From: Acidovorax temperans
GTDB lineage: Bacteria; Pseudomonadota; Gammaproteobacteria; Burkholderiales; Burkholderiaceae_C
Assembly: GCF_006716905.1 (NCBI RefSeq)
Contig: NZ_VFPV01000001.1
Coordinates: 239,501-303,500, forward strand
Reading direction: 5' to 3'
DNA: 64,000 bases
Numbering within the stretch: the first letter of the stretch is position 1; every line of letters begins with the position of its first letter. Positions 1 to 8,379 of this stretch are shown here, in pieces. Below the pieces are notes generated by a model. The model saw nothing but the letters and a program-made list of their open reading frames with translations. It did no database searches and was not told where the DNA came from. The position numbers and the translations under genes were made by a program.

Positions 1-809
1 CGCCACAGAATGCCCGCGTGCCGCACCATGGTGGGTGAGCGCAGTTCAATGGTGTGCAGATCACTCGCCTGCCGGGCCGCACGCTCGGGCGCAATGCAGG
101 CCAGGTCACCCCAGCGGCACACATCCAGCAGCCCTTCTACCGATTCCATTTCCACCCGCACCTGGGGCAACACCCCGGCGGCGCGCAGGCTGTCATCCAC
201 CAGCCGCCGGGTAGCGAAGGCACGCGGCAACATGGCCAGCGGCACCTGGGCGAGGTCTTTCACCGCCAGGCTCTTGCGCCGCGCCAGGGGGTGGGCGGGG
301 TTCACCACCAGCTGCATGCGCTCTTCAAACAAGGGCTCGGTGTCGATGTCCTCGCGTTCGGTGGGGTAGAAGGCAATGCCCACATCCAGCAAGCCCTCCA
401 CCAGTTGTTCTTCGATGGGCCCAGCGCGCAGGTCCCGCACCACCACGCTTACCCCCGGATAGGCCCGGCTGAAGGCCGCCACCGCCGCAGGCACCAGTGT
501 GTGCAAGAAGGTGGGGATGACCCCCACGGTCAGCGAGCCGGATCGCAGCGCCCCCAGATCGGCCAGCGCCATACGGCCTGCCTCAATCTCATGCAGCGCC
601 CGCGCCGCATACACCCGAAACGCCAGCCCGGCCTGCGAAAGCCGCAGCCGCCGTCCCACGCGGTCAAACAGATCCACGCCCAGCTCCTGCTCCAGTTGCC
701 GCAGTCCGTGCGACAAGGTGGACTGCGTGACGAACAGGTTGTGGGCCGACTGGGTCAGGTGCTCGGTGCGAGCGATGTCGAGAAAGTAGCGAAGCTGGCG
801 GATTTCCAT
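1..809 (-). CDS. LysR-family regulator, CatR/BenM-like (3' end outside window)
   Basis: Reading leftwards from the ATG at 809, the protein begins MEIRQLRYFLDIARTEH and shows the LysR winged helix-turn-helix in its first 60 residues (QSTLSHGLRQLEQELG as recognition region), followed by the periplasmic-binding-like effector domain (GVIPTFLHTLVPAAVAAF). About 269 residues are visible and the C-terminus lies beyond the window edge; family members are about 300 residues. It is transcribed divergently from catB, the classic arrangement of CatR, which activates muconate cycloisomerase genes in response to cis,cis-muconate. The specific inducer is inferred from the neighbour, not from the protein. 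Confidence 0.88.
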   Translation of the reverse strand, partial: MEIRQLRYFLDIARTEHLTQSAHNLFVTQSTLSHGLRQLEQELGVDLFDRVGRRLRLSQAGLAFRVYAARALHEIEAGRMALADLGALRSGSLTVGVIPTFLHTLVPAAVAAFSRAYPGVSVVVRDLRAGPIEEQLVEGLLDVGIAFYPTEREDIDTEPLFEERMQLVVNPAHPLARRKSLAVKDLAQVPLAMLPRAFATRRLVDDSLRAAGVLPQVRVEMESVEGLLDVCRWGDLACIAPERAARQASDLHTIELRSPTMVRHAGILW

Positions 810-1110
810 GGCAAGTGGGCGTGAAGGGCAAGGCAGACCGGCAGAGCAAGGCTTCAGGGGCGGCCATGTGGCCTACACACGGGCGCCTCGAATCATCGAT
901 GTTATCGAACGAACAGTTCCAAAGGAATCATTGGATTAGTTTCATTGCAAAAACTATCCTCGCGCGAACAAGCTGTCAAAGCACGTTGAAAAACGCAGCG
1001 CGACAGCCCCACCCATACCCCGCACTGGCTGCGAGCAACGCTTCATCCAGCAGAAGTCAGCCCCAGCCCTTGCCCCGCCCCTGGGCGGCCCGTTGAGAAC
1101 CTATACACGC
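810..1110. promoter_or_regulatory. Divergent LysR/catB intergenic promoter region
   Basis: These 300 bases separate two divergent starts and contain no convincing gene. The AT-rich stretch at about 925-960 is the likely promoter and LysR-binding zone, since the rest is GC-rich. No unambiguous T-N11-A operator was assigned. Confidence 0.45.
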
Positions 1111-2334
1111 ATGACTCTTTTGTCCTCCGCTCCAGATACACCCGCACACGATCTGACGGGCTTTGCCATTGAACGCATCGAAGCGCGCATTCTGGACATT
1201 CCCACCATTCGCCCGCACAAGCTGTCGTTCGGCTCCATCAGCCGGCAAAGCCCCGTCATCGTTCAGCTCTGGCTGAAGAACGGTGCCTGCGGTTTTGGCG
1301 AGGCGGCCACGATCGGCGGCCCTTCGTGGAACGAAGAATCGCCTGAGAGCATCCTCCACGCCATTACGCAGTACCTGGCACCCGCACTGCTCGGCGAGTT
1401 TGGCGGCGGCTTTGAAAGTGCCCTGGCACGCATGGACCGTGCCTGCAAGGGCAACGCCTTCGCCAAAAGCGCGGTGGAAATGGCGCTGGTGGACGCCCTA
1501 GCCCGCACCCTGAACATGCCTGCCTGGCAACTGCTGGGCGGCAAAGTGCACCAGAGCCTGCCCCTGGCCTGGACGCTGGCCAGTGGCGACGTGGCGCGCG
1601 ACCTGCAAGAGGCGCACCTGCGGCTGGAGCAAAAACGCCACCACATCTTCAAGATGAAAATTGGCGCCCGCGCACCCGAGGACGACGTGGCGCACGTAGC
1701 ACAAATCGCCCGCGGCCTGCAAGGCAAGGCCACGCTCACGGTGGATGTGAACCAGGCGTGGGACGGCAACACCGCCCGCCGCTATCTGCCCCCACTGGTG
1801 GAAGCCGGCGTGACGCTGATCGAACAGCCCGTGGCGCGCTGGAATGTGGAGGCGCTGCGCAGCCTCACCGCCACGCTGGACGGCGCACTCATCATGGCCG
1901 ACGAAACCGTGTGCACGCCGCAAGACGCGTTCATGCTGGCCAGCCTCAAGGCCAGCCATGTCTTCTCGCTCAAGGTGGCCAAGCATGGCGGCCTGGTGCG
2001 CACCCGCAAGATTGCTGCGGTGGCTGAAGCGGCCGACATCGGCTGGTATGGCGGCACCATGCTGGAGACATCGCTCGGCAGCGCCGCATCGGCCCATGTG
2101 TTCTCTACCCTGGGCGCACAACACCACGGCTGCGAGCTGTTTGGCCCGCAACTGCTGGTGGACGACATCGTGGAGCAGCAAATGCCCATCACCAACTTTG
2201 CACTGCAACTGCCCGACGGCCCGGGCTTTGGTGTCGAGGTGTCGCTTGCGCAGCTCAACCGCTTTGACCGCGCACGCCAGGGCCAGGCGCCAGTGCATGT
2301 CGATATGGCACCCACCACCCCAACCGTTGCCTGA
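1111..2334 (+). CDS. catB: Muconate cycloisomerase CatB
   Basis: This is an enolase-superfamily enzyme that converts cis,cis-muconate to muconolactone in the catechol branch of the beta-ketoadipate pathway. The barrel signatures are in order: FKMKIG (Lys181 and catalytic Lys183), DVNQAW (Asp212), IEQP (Glu238), ADE (Asp264), SLKVAKHGG (Lys288) and a late MLETS (Glu319). At 407 residues it is slightly longer than the usual 370-385, with the excess at both ends. The ATG at 1111 is preferred over a TTG six codons upstream. catC follows after a 44-base gap and the LysR gene is divergent. Confidence 0.93.
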   Translation: MTLLSSAPDTPAHDLTGFAIERIEARILDIPTIRPHKLSFGSISRQSPVIVQLWLKNGACGFGEAATIGGPSWNEESPESILHAITQYLAPALLGEFGGGFESALARMDRACKGNAFAKSAVEMALVDALARTLNMPAWQLLGGKVHQSLPLAWTLASGDVARDLQEAHLRLEQKRHHIFKMKIGARAPEDDVAHVAQIARGLQGKATLTVDVNQAWDGNTARRYLPPLVEAGVTLIEQPVARWNVEALRSLTATLDGALIMADETVCTPQDAFMLASLKASHVFSLKVAKHGGLVRTRKIAAVAEAADIGWYGGTMLETSLGSAASAHVFSTLGAQHHGCELFGPQLLVDDIVEQQMPITNFALQLPDGPGFGVEVSLAQLNRFDRARQGQAPVHVDMAPTTPTVA

Positions 2335-2378
2335 TGGGCAACGCGCCCCATTTTTCTGACCCCTTCAAGGAGCAAACC

Positions 2379-2654
2379 ATGCTGTTTCTGGTTCGTATGG
2401 ATGTGAACATCCCCCGAGACCTTCCCGAAGCCCAGGCCAACGAGATCAAGGCCCGCGAAAAGGCCTATTCGCAAGACCTGCAGCGCGATGGCCGCTGGAA
2501 GAGCATCTGGCGCGTGGTGGGCGAATACGCCAACTACAGCATCTTCGACGTGTCTTCCAACGACGAGCTGCACCAGCTGCTGCAGGGCCTGCCCCTGTTC
2601 CCGTTCATGAAGATCCACGTGACCCCCCTGGCCACGCACCCCTCGGCCATCTGA
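2379..2654 (+). CDS. catC: Muconolactone delta-isomerase CatC
   Basis: This 91-residue protein starts MLFLVRMDVNIPRDLP and matches CatC in length and sequence. The enzyme isomerises muconolactone to 3-oxoadipate enol-lactone and forms a decamer in characterised members. The start at 2379 has AAGGAG seven bases upstream, better than a longer in-frame reading from 2334. It directly follows catB. catA and catD are not in the window. Confidence 0.93.
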   Translation: MLFLVRMDVNIPRDLPEAQANEIKAREKAYSQDLQRDGRWKSIWRVVGEYANYSIFDVSSNDELHQLLQGLPLFPFMKIHVTPLATHPSAI

Positions 2655-2801
2655 TACGGCTTTGCCTTCAAACGCATAACGTCGTTGGTTCGCCCTGCCG
2701 TGCTACAGCACTGTCTGCGGCTTCCCGCCTGGTTATCCGATTGAATGCAAAACCGCATGAGCCCTGCCACACCCGCCACAACACCAACACGAGACAAAAC
2801 C

Positions 2802-3791
2802 ATGATGACGAAACGACAGACGCTGGCGCTGCTGGCCTGCGCCCTGGCCTCGGCCACCCTGCCTGCAGCCCGCGCCCAGGCACCTGCTGCCTCCTGGCCC
2901 AGCAAGCCCATCCGCTGGGTGGTGCCCTTCCCTCCGGGCGGCGCCATGGACGCCATTGCGCGCACGCTGGGCGAGAAGGCTGGCAAGACGCTGGGCCAGC
3001 CCTTCGTCATCGAGAACAAGCCCGGCGCGGGCGGCAACATTGGTGCCGACTTCGTGGCCAAGCAGCCGGGCGATGGCTACACGCTGATGATCACCTCCAT
3101 CGGCATGGCCACCAACAAGCCGTTGTACGGCAAGCTGAGTTACGACCCCATCAAGGACTTTGCCCCGGTGAGCCTGCTGGCCGTGGTGCCCAACGTGCTG
3201 GTGACCAACGCCACCCAGCCCGATGTGAAGACCGCCAAGGATGTGATTGCCGCCGCGCGCAAGGCGCCCGGTAAGCTCACCTACGCCTCGGCTGGCAACG
3301 GCACCTCCATCCACCTGGCGGGCGAAGTGTTCACCTCGCTGGCGCAGGTGGATATGCTGCATGTGCCCTACAAGGGAAGCGGCCCGGCCGTGTCCGACCT
3401 GCTGGGCGGTCAGGTCAACTACATGTTCGACAGCATCACCTCGGCCCGTCCGCACATCGAATCGGGCAAGCTGCGCGCTTTGGGCGTGACGACTGCCAAG
3501 CGCTCCAAGACCTTGCCCAACGTGCCCACGCTGGCCGAAGCGGGTCTGCCCGGCTACGAGGTCTCGCCCTGGTTTGCCGTATTCATGCCCGCCGCCACGC
3601 CCAAGGACATCGTGGCCAAGGTCAACTCCGCCTTGCTCGAAGCCATGAAAGACCCCGACGTGGTCAAGCGCTTTGAAACCATCGGCGCCGAACCCGTGGG
3701 CTCCACGCCCGAAGAAATGGCACAGCACCTGGCGCGCGAAAGCGAACGCTGGACCAAGCTGATCCAGGAACGCGGCATCAAGCTCGACTGA
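2802..3791 (+). CDS. Bug-family (TctC-like) periplasmic solute receptor
   Basis: The protein has 329 residues with a signal peptide in the first 26 (basic start, ALLACALASATL core, ARAQA cleavage region). The mature part shows the Bug fold signatures WPSKPIRWVVPFPPGG and ENKPGAGGNIGADFVAK, which line the carboxylate pocket. Bug proteins capture small carboxylates for tripartite tricarboxylate transporters; no TctA/TctB membrane genes are near. Its place after catBC suggests an aromatic-acid or related ligand, but that is inference. The start MMTKRQ at 2802 is chosen because it begins the signal peptide. Confidence 0.9.
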   Translation: MMTKRQTLALLACALASATLPAARAQAPAASWPSKPIRWVVPFPPGGAMDAIARTLGEKAGKTLGQPFVIENKPGAGGNIGADFVAKQPGDGYTLMITSIGMATNKPLYGKLSYDPIKDFAPVSLLAVVPNVLVTNATQPDVKTAKDVIAAARKAPGKLTYASAGNGTSIHLAGEVFTSLAQVDMLHVPYKGSGPAVSDLLGGQVNYMFDSITSARPHIESGKLRALGVTTAKRSKTLPNVPTLAEAGLPGYEVSPWFAVFMPAATPKDIVAKVNSALLEAMKDPDVVKRFETIGAEPVGSTPEEMAQHLARESERWTKLIQERGIKLD

Positions 3792-3920
3792 TTCGCCCTC
3801 CCCGCTGCTGGCAGGGCCGCCTGCGCCACGCCCCCCACAGCGGGGTGCTGGTGCGATGCGCCTGCGTGCCTGTGCACCAGCCGCAGCCTTCGACTTCCTT
3901 TTCTGCTCTCTCCTCTCACC

Positions 3921-4907
3921 ATGAAAAAACGCACCCTTGCCCACCTGGCCCTGTCGCTGGCCGCCACCCTCGCGCTGCCCTTGGCTCACGCACAAGCCCC
4001 TGCCTTCCCCTCAAAGCCTGTGAGCATCGTTGTGCCTTACGCCCCTGGCGGCCCGGTGGACAACCTCGCTCGCGTGCTGGCCACCCGCCTGGGCAAGGAA
4101 TGGGGCCAGTCCGTGCTGGTGGTCAACAAAACCGGCGCCAACGAAATCATCGGCGCGGAATTTGTGGCCAAGAGCCCCGCTGACGGCTACACACTGTTCG
4201 CCGCCACCGAGGCCGCGCTCACCATGAACCCGCACCTGTACAAGAAGCTGCCGTACAACCCCGAGAAGGACTTCACCCCCATCTCGCGCCTCATCAGCGT
4301 GCCCATGGTGTTCTTCGTGCCCAAGGCCTCCAAGGCCAACACCTTGAAGGAGTTCATCGAGCTGGCCAAAAACGCCAAGGGCACGCCACTGACTTATGGC
4401 TCCTCCGGCGCGGGCGGCATCGTCCACCTGCCCTTGGCGATGTTCGCCAAGCAAGAAGGCCTGGAAATGGTGCACGTGCCCTACAAGGGCGCCGCACCGC
4501 TGATTCCGGAAGTCATCTCCGGCCAGATCGACTCTGCCGTGCTGGGCGTGTCGGTGATCGAGCAGCACGTGAAGTCAGGCAAGCTCAAGGCCCTGGCCGT
4601 TTCATCAGAAGCACGCAGCCTGGCGCTGCCTGACGTACCTACGTTCAAGGAAGCTGGCGTGAAGGACATTGACGCCGTGTTCAACATCGGCCTCGTCGCC
4701 CCTGCTGGTACGCCCGCCGCCATCGTGGAAAAAATCGCCGCTGACGTGCGCCGCATCCTGATGGACCCCGAGTTCCGCAAGACCAACGTGGACGCCTACT
4801 CCTACGTGGCCGTGGCTTCCACCCCCGCCGAATACAAGGCCTTCCTGGCCCGCGACCTCAAGGTGCAGGGCGAACGCGTGAAGACCTCTGGCGCAACGCT
4901 GGACTGA
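3921..4907 (+). CDS. Second Bug-family periplasmic solute receptor
   Basis: This 328-residue protein carries a signal peptide (MKKRTLAHLALSLAATLALP, cleavage after AHA) and the Bug signatures FPSKPVSIVVPYAPGGPVDN and NKTGANEIIGAEFVAK. It is clearly a divergent paralogue of the receptor encoded just upstream, so the two arose by duplication or were collected together. The intervening 129 bases hold no gene. It probably binds a different carboxylate. A strong terminator follows at 4946. Confidence 0.9.
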   Translation: MKKRTLAHLALSLAATLALPLAHAQAPAFPSKPVSIVVPYAPGGPVDNLARVLATRLGKEWGQSVLVVNKTGANEIIGAEFVAKSPADGYTLFAATEAALTMNPHLYKKLPYNPEKDFTPISRLISVPMVFFVPKASKANTLKEFIELAKNAKGTPLTYGSSGAGGIVHLPLAMFAKQEGLEMVHVPYKGAAPLIPEVISGQIDSAVLGVSVIEQHVKSGKLKALAVSSEARSLALPDVPTFKEAGVKDIDAVFNIGLVAPAGTPAAIVEKIAADVRRILMDPEFRKTNVDAYSYVAVASTPAEYKAFLARDLKVQGERVKTSGATLD

Positions 4908-4945
4908 CCGATCGGCACCGCTGCCCCTGCGGCAGCAGCCCCGCA

Positions 4946-4973
4946 AGCCGCCTCACCAAGGCGGTTTTTTTTT
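4946..4973 (+). terminator. Rho-independent terminator after the Bug receptor
   Basis: The arms CCGCC and GGCGG enclose a 7-base loop and are followed by nine T residues. It lies 40 bases after the stop of the second Bug receptor gene. Confidence 0.85.
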
Positions 4974-5037
4974 GCCTTAAATGCTACTAATTTCATAGCG
5001 GCCTGCGCTTTAACGACGAGAGCTAGAAGGCTAAAGA

Positions 5038-5061
5038 GGCTCTTCTAGCGAATGCTACTGA
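5038..5061 (+). repeat. Solo copy of the terminal repeat of the 63.9-kb MITE
   Basis: The sequence GGCTCTTCTAGCGAATGCTA occurs here and again as the left end of the 106-bp inverted-repeat element at 63895. Only one end is present here, so it looks like a fragment left by a deleted or decayed element. A degenerate member of the AGCGCTT palindrome family lies just upstream (about 4981-5035). Confidence 0.6.
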
Positions 5062-5237
5062 CACTTTGATTTCCCATGGCCGCCTCCAGCACCAGTGCGG
5101 GCTGCAGCCCCCCTGGGGTCTGATCGGTCCAACAACCTGAACCAACCCAGAGACGAATCAAGGTATTTCGTCGCAACACCCTTGAATCGTTGCATCCACC
5201 CTCGCAGCCGGCTGACATAGGCATTAACCTTCTGCCC

Positions 5238-5744
5238 ATGCACAGCACCACCGCAAAGACGCTCATCGAACAACTGGCACTGGCCCGCCATCCCGAAGGA
5301 GGCTGGTTCAAGGAAACCTACCGCGCCAGCGACAAGCTTGCCGCACAAGCCCTGCCCGCGCGGTTTGGCGGAGACCGGTCTGCTTCCACCGCCATCTACT
5401 TCTTGCTGGAGGCGGGCGACATCTCGGCGCTGCACCGCATTCAGTCTGACGAGGTGTGGCACTTTTATGCAGGCTCCACACTGCGCGTGCACGGCATCTT
5501 TCCAGATGGCACGTACCAGGAGTGGAAACTCGGCGCCAACCTGGCTGCGGGCGAACACTTCCAGGCCGTGGTGCCTGCGGGCTGCTGGTTTGGCGCAGAG
5601 TTGGCCGAAGGCGACTTTGCCCTGGTGGGCTGCACGGTGGCACCCGGTTTTGACTTTGCTGACTTTGAATTGGCGCAAGCGAAGCAGCTTCTTGCCTGCT
5701 ACCCACAACACGCTGAACTGATCCATCGGCTGACCAGAGCGTGA
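5238..5744 (+). CDS. Cupin-superfamily protein (DUF985/cupin_5)
   Basis: The 168-residue protein has the DUF985 layout: LARHPEGGWFKETYRAS near the N-terminus, STAIYFLLEAGDISALHRI, then the cupin motif DEVWHFYAGSTLRVH and a second strand region VVPAGCWFGAELAEGDFALVG ending VAPGFDFADFELA. It is a small cytosolic beta-barrel of unknown substrate, sometimes compared with epimerases or sugar-binding cupins. The ATG at 5238 begins the conserved region. No operon partner is visible. Confidence 0.85.
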   Translation: MHSTTAKTLIEQLALARHPEGGWFKETYRASDKLAAQALPARFGGDRSASTAIYFLLEAGDISALHRIQSDEVWHFYAGSTLRVHGIFPDGTYQEWKLGANLAAGEHFQAVVPAGCWFGAELAEGDFALVGCTVAPGFDFADFELAQAKQLLACYPQHAELIHRLTRA

Positions 5745-5850
5745 CAACGCTGCTTGGTGCTGGTGCTGGGTAGCAGCGCCTGCCAGGGGAACCCGGCCAC
5801 TGAAGCCCTCTGCGCCTGAGCGACTGCAGAGCAGCAGACGCCGCAGGGCA

Positions 5851-5937
5851 TCAAAACCGACTGGCCGCCGTCAGGATGACTGTAGCAGCAGCCACCGCAA
5901 TGGCCTGCAAGCCCACAACCCAGAACCAGATCGGCAT
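5851..5937 (-). CDS. Putative 28-residue single-pass membrane peptide
   Basis: On the minus strand a near-perfect Shine-Dalgarno (AGGAGG) sits 7 bases before an ATG that opens a 28-codon frame, MPIWFWVVGLQAIAVAAA continuing to a TGA. The product would be almost entirely one transmembrane helix with aromatic residues at the N-terminal interface, like small accessory subunits such as CydX or KdpF, but no partner gene is adjacent. It stands alone in a 450-base intergenic stretch. The start signal is the main evidence; function is unknown. Confidence 0.55.
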   Translation of the reverse strand: MPIWFWVVGLQAIAVAAATVILTAASRF

Positions 5938-6097
5938 GATGCTTCCTCCTGTTGAAAACCGTGAGGATAGGTATCAATCCTCAAGGCATCAGCGGGACGA
6001 GTTCCTACGCTGGTGTCAGTCCTGTCTGACAGCGGCGGGCTGCCCCATCACGCGATGGGAGTGGCCCCTGAGCGGGGCTGCTCAAAACTCAAACCAA

Positions 6098-6137
6098 ATA
6101 GCTCTGCAGCGCTTATCTGATAAGCGCTAGCAGCTAT
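6098..6137. repeat. Dispersed palindrome (AGCGCTTAT family), best copy
   Basis: A 40-base near-perfect dyad: outer arms ATAGCT/AGCTAT and inner arms AGCGCTTAT/ATAAGCGCT around CTG, followed by a T/A-rich tail. Related copies are at about 4981, 11185, 15220, 19151 and 63851. All lie in the core-gene regions and none was seen between 21.9 and 58.3 kb. Confidence 0.75.
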
Positions 6138-6199
6138 CACTTTAATAGCATTCAGCACACTTTGCGGCTGCTCAGTAGTGGCAACGCAAAGGCAGATTC

Positions 6200-7264
6200 T
6201 TATGCTGCCGCAGTCTGCTCCGACACCCCTGCCGCTTCGAAGCTCGCCATCTCGCGCAGGATGGCGCAGGCCGAGGGCAGCAGGGGCCAGGCCAGCGCCG
6301 CGCCGGAGCCTTCGCCCAGGCGCAAGCCCAGGTCGAGCAACGGCTCGGCCTGCATCTGCGCCAGCATGAGTTGGTGGCCGCGTTCGCCCGAGCGGTGGGC
6401 AAACACACAGCGTTGCAGCACATGGGGCTGCAGGCGGCTGGCAACCAGCACGGCGGCGCTGGTGATGAAGCCGTCCACCAGGATCACACGGCGCTCAGCT
6501 GCGGCCTGCAGCACGGCACCCACCATGGTGGCGACTTCGTAGCCGCCGAGCGCTGCCAGCGCGTCGAGCGGCGTGGTGGCGGCGGCATTCACGTCCAGCG
6601 CCTGTTGCAGCACGGCGCGTTTGCGTTCAATGCCTGCGGCGTCCAGCCCGGTGCCCGCGCCGGTGCATTCGGCCAGTGAGAGGCCGCACAGGCGCGCCAG
6701 CAGCAGCGAGGCCACCGAGGTGTTGCCAATGCCCATTTCACCCAGCAGCAGCGCATTGCCCGGCAGGTCGCGCACCAGTTCCATTCCGTTGGTCAGCGCC
6801 TGCACGCATTGGTCGGTGCTCATGGCTGGGCCTTGGCTTGCGTCATTCGTGCCGGGGGCCACCTTGCGCAGCAGCAGGCTCGGCTGGCCGGGGGCGGCTT
6901 CGCGCGGAGCAATGTCGCGCGCCACGCCGCAGTCCACCACCGTGAGGGCCAGGCCATGCTGGCGCGCCAGCACGCTGACGGCGGCGCCACCGGCGAGGAA
7001 GTTCTCCACCATCTGCCAGGTCACGTCGCTCGGAAAGGCCGAGACGCCGCGCGCGGCCAGGCCGTGGTCGCCTGCGAAAACGACCATTTGCGGCTGCTCC
7101 AGCCGGGGGGATGCGGTGCCCTGGATCTGGCCCAGGCGCAGCGCAAGCTGCTCCAGGCGGCCCAGCGAACCGAGGGGTTTGGTCTTGTGGTCCAGCTTGT
7201 GTTGCAGGGCCTGGGTGAGTTGCGGGTCGGCGATGTCGGCAATCAGGGGCAGGTGGGCATTCAT
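6200..7264 (-). CDS. cobT: Nicotinate-nucleotide-dimethylbenzimidazole phosphoribosyltransferase CobT
   Basis: The enzyme makes alpha-ribazole phosphate from nicotinate mononucleotide and 5,6-dimethylbenzimidazole, the lower ligand of cobalamin. The 354-residue protein shows family hallmarks: KTKPLGSLGRLEQLALRLGQ, VVFAGDHGLAARGVSAFP, LLGEMGIGNTSVASLL and the C-terminal RLGEGSGAALA containing the catalytic glutamate. It lies 94 bases downstream of bluB, which makes dimethylbenzimidazole, so the two work in sequence and are probably under the same B12 riboswitch. Confidence 0.95.
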   Translation of the reverse strand: MNAHLPLIADIADPQLTQALQHKLDHKTKPLGSLGRLEQLALRLGQIQGTASPRLEQPQMVVFAGDHGLAARGVSAFPSDVTWQMVENFLAGGAAVSVLARQHGLALTVVDCGVARDIAPREAAPGQPSLLLRKVAPGTNDASQGPAMSTDQCVQALTNGMELVRDLPGNALLLGEMGIGNTSVASLLLARLCGLSLAECTGAGTGLDAAGIERKRAVLQQALDVNAAATTPLDALAALGGYEVATMVGAVLQAAAERRVILVDGFITSAAVLVASRLQPHVLQRCVFAHRSGERGHQLMLAQMQAEPLLDLGLRLGEGSGAALAWPLLPSACAILREMASFEAAGVSEQTAAA

Positions 7265-7358
7265 GGCTTTTCAACTTTCAACAGGGAAGCGCGGCCCGCA
7301 CTCGCAGGCCCGCGCAAATCAACGGCGTTGCGCGTCAAGCAAGGGCGCGGCGGCAAGG

Positions 7359-8120
7359 TCAGGCGATGGTTTCCCGCCCGCGCTGGGCGGCGGCCTGGTC
7401 ACGCTGCAAGTGCGCAATGAGCGGCTGTTGGTCGTCGCGCTGGCCCCATTGGTCGAAGTACACCAGGTCTTCGATGGGCAGGCGCGGCAGCCAGCCAGCG
7501 GTTTCCAGCTCGGGCTTGGCGTGGAAGTGGCTCACGTAGCCCACGCACAGGTAGGCAATGGGGGTGATGCCCTTGGGAATACCCAGCGCCTCTTGCAGGT
7601 CGGCCTGGTGGAAGATGCTGACCCAGCCCACACCCAACCCTTCGGCGCGCGCGGCCAGCCACAGGTTCTGCACGGCGCAGACACTGCTGTACAGGTCCAT
7701 GGTCTTCATGTGGGTGCGGCCCACCACCACGGGGCCGGTGCGCTCACGGTCGCAGGTGATGCAGATGCCGACGGGCGACTCGATGATGCCTTCGAGCTTG
7801 AGCTTTTGGTACGTGGAACGTTTGTCGCCCTCGAACATGCCGGCGGCCTCGGCGTGGGCCTTGGCAAAGGCACCCTGCACGCGGCGCTTGGTGTCTGGCG
7901 AACGCACCACGAGAAAGTTCCAGGGCTGCATGAAGCCCACCGAGGGCGCGTGGTGCGCGGCGGTGAGGATGCGGCTGAGCACCTCGTCAGGCACCGGCGT
8001 GGGCAAAAACTGCCCGCGCACGTCGCGGCGTGAAAAGATGGCGTGGTAGATGGCGTCGCGCGCTTGTTGCGTGAAGGCGTGCGCGCTGGGCGTGGCTTGC
8101 GCCACTGCGCTGGTATTCAT
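7359..8120 (-). CDS. bluB: 5,6-dimethylbenzimidazole synthase BluB
   Basis: BluB is a flavin-destroying nitroreductase-fold enzyme that cuts reduced FMN in the presence of oxygen to give dimethylbenzimidazole. The 253-residue protein has AIFSRRDVRGQFLPTPVPDE, AAHHAPSVGFMQPWNFLV, GRTHMKTMDLYSSVCAVQNL and ARAEGLGVGWVSIF, all typical of BluB rather than of general nitroreductases. Its presence implies aerobic cobalamin synthesis. A cobalamin riboswitch fills the 5' leader. Confidence 0.95.
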   Translation of the reverse strand: MNTSAVAQATPSAHAFTQQARDAIYHAIFSRRDVRGQFLPTPVPDEVLSRILTAAHHAPSVGFMQPWNFLVVRSPDTKRRVQGAFAKAHAEAAGMFEGDKRSTYQKLKLEGIIESPVGICITCDRERTGPVVVGRTHMKTMDLYSSVCAVQNLWLAARAEGLGVGWVSIFHQADLQEALGIPKGITPIAYLCVGYVSHFHAKPELETAGWLPRLPIEDLVYFDQWGQRDDQQPLIAHLQRDQAAAQRGRETIA

Positions 8121-8183
8121 GGCAGTCCCCTGTGCGTGAATAGTGGCAGCGCTGCCCGGCCTTGCAGCGCCAAAAATGGCTCA

Positions 8184-8343
8184 GGCCGGTCTTCTGGCTT
8201 GGAGTCATCTGGCCCCCGCACCTTCCCGGCCTTGGCGACCAGTGGCATTCAGCGGGCGGCATCGTCCTTACAGCGTTGGGCACGCGGCGGAGTTGCACCG
8301 CCTTCCCGATTCTCCCTTTGCGTCATCGCATTGGGCACCTGAG
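8184..8343 (-). promoter_or_regulatory. Cobalamin (B12) riboswitch upstream of bluB
   Basis: Read on the minus strand, the leader of bluB contains the conserved elements in order: GGTGCC, AAAGGGAGAATCGGGAA, the paired GGCGGTGCAACTCCGCC, GCCACTGG and the closing AGCCAGAAGACCGGCC. This is the RF00174 consensus. It is expected to shut off bluB-cobT when adenosylcobalamin is plentiful. The element sits inside the operon, after cobQ, so the upstream genes are not under it in cis. Confidence 0.93.
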
Positions 8344-8379
8344 GGCGGGGATGATAGCAGCCGGTGAACCGCGTATTTC

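Noticed and set aside
6573-8033. Long plus-strand frame opposite cobT and bluB
   Set aside because: Both minus-strand genes are complete and conserved; the plus frame is low-complexity antisense.
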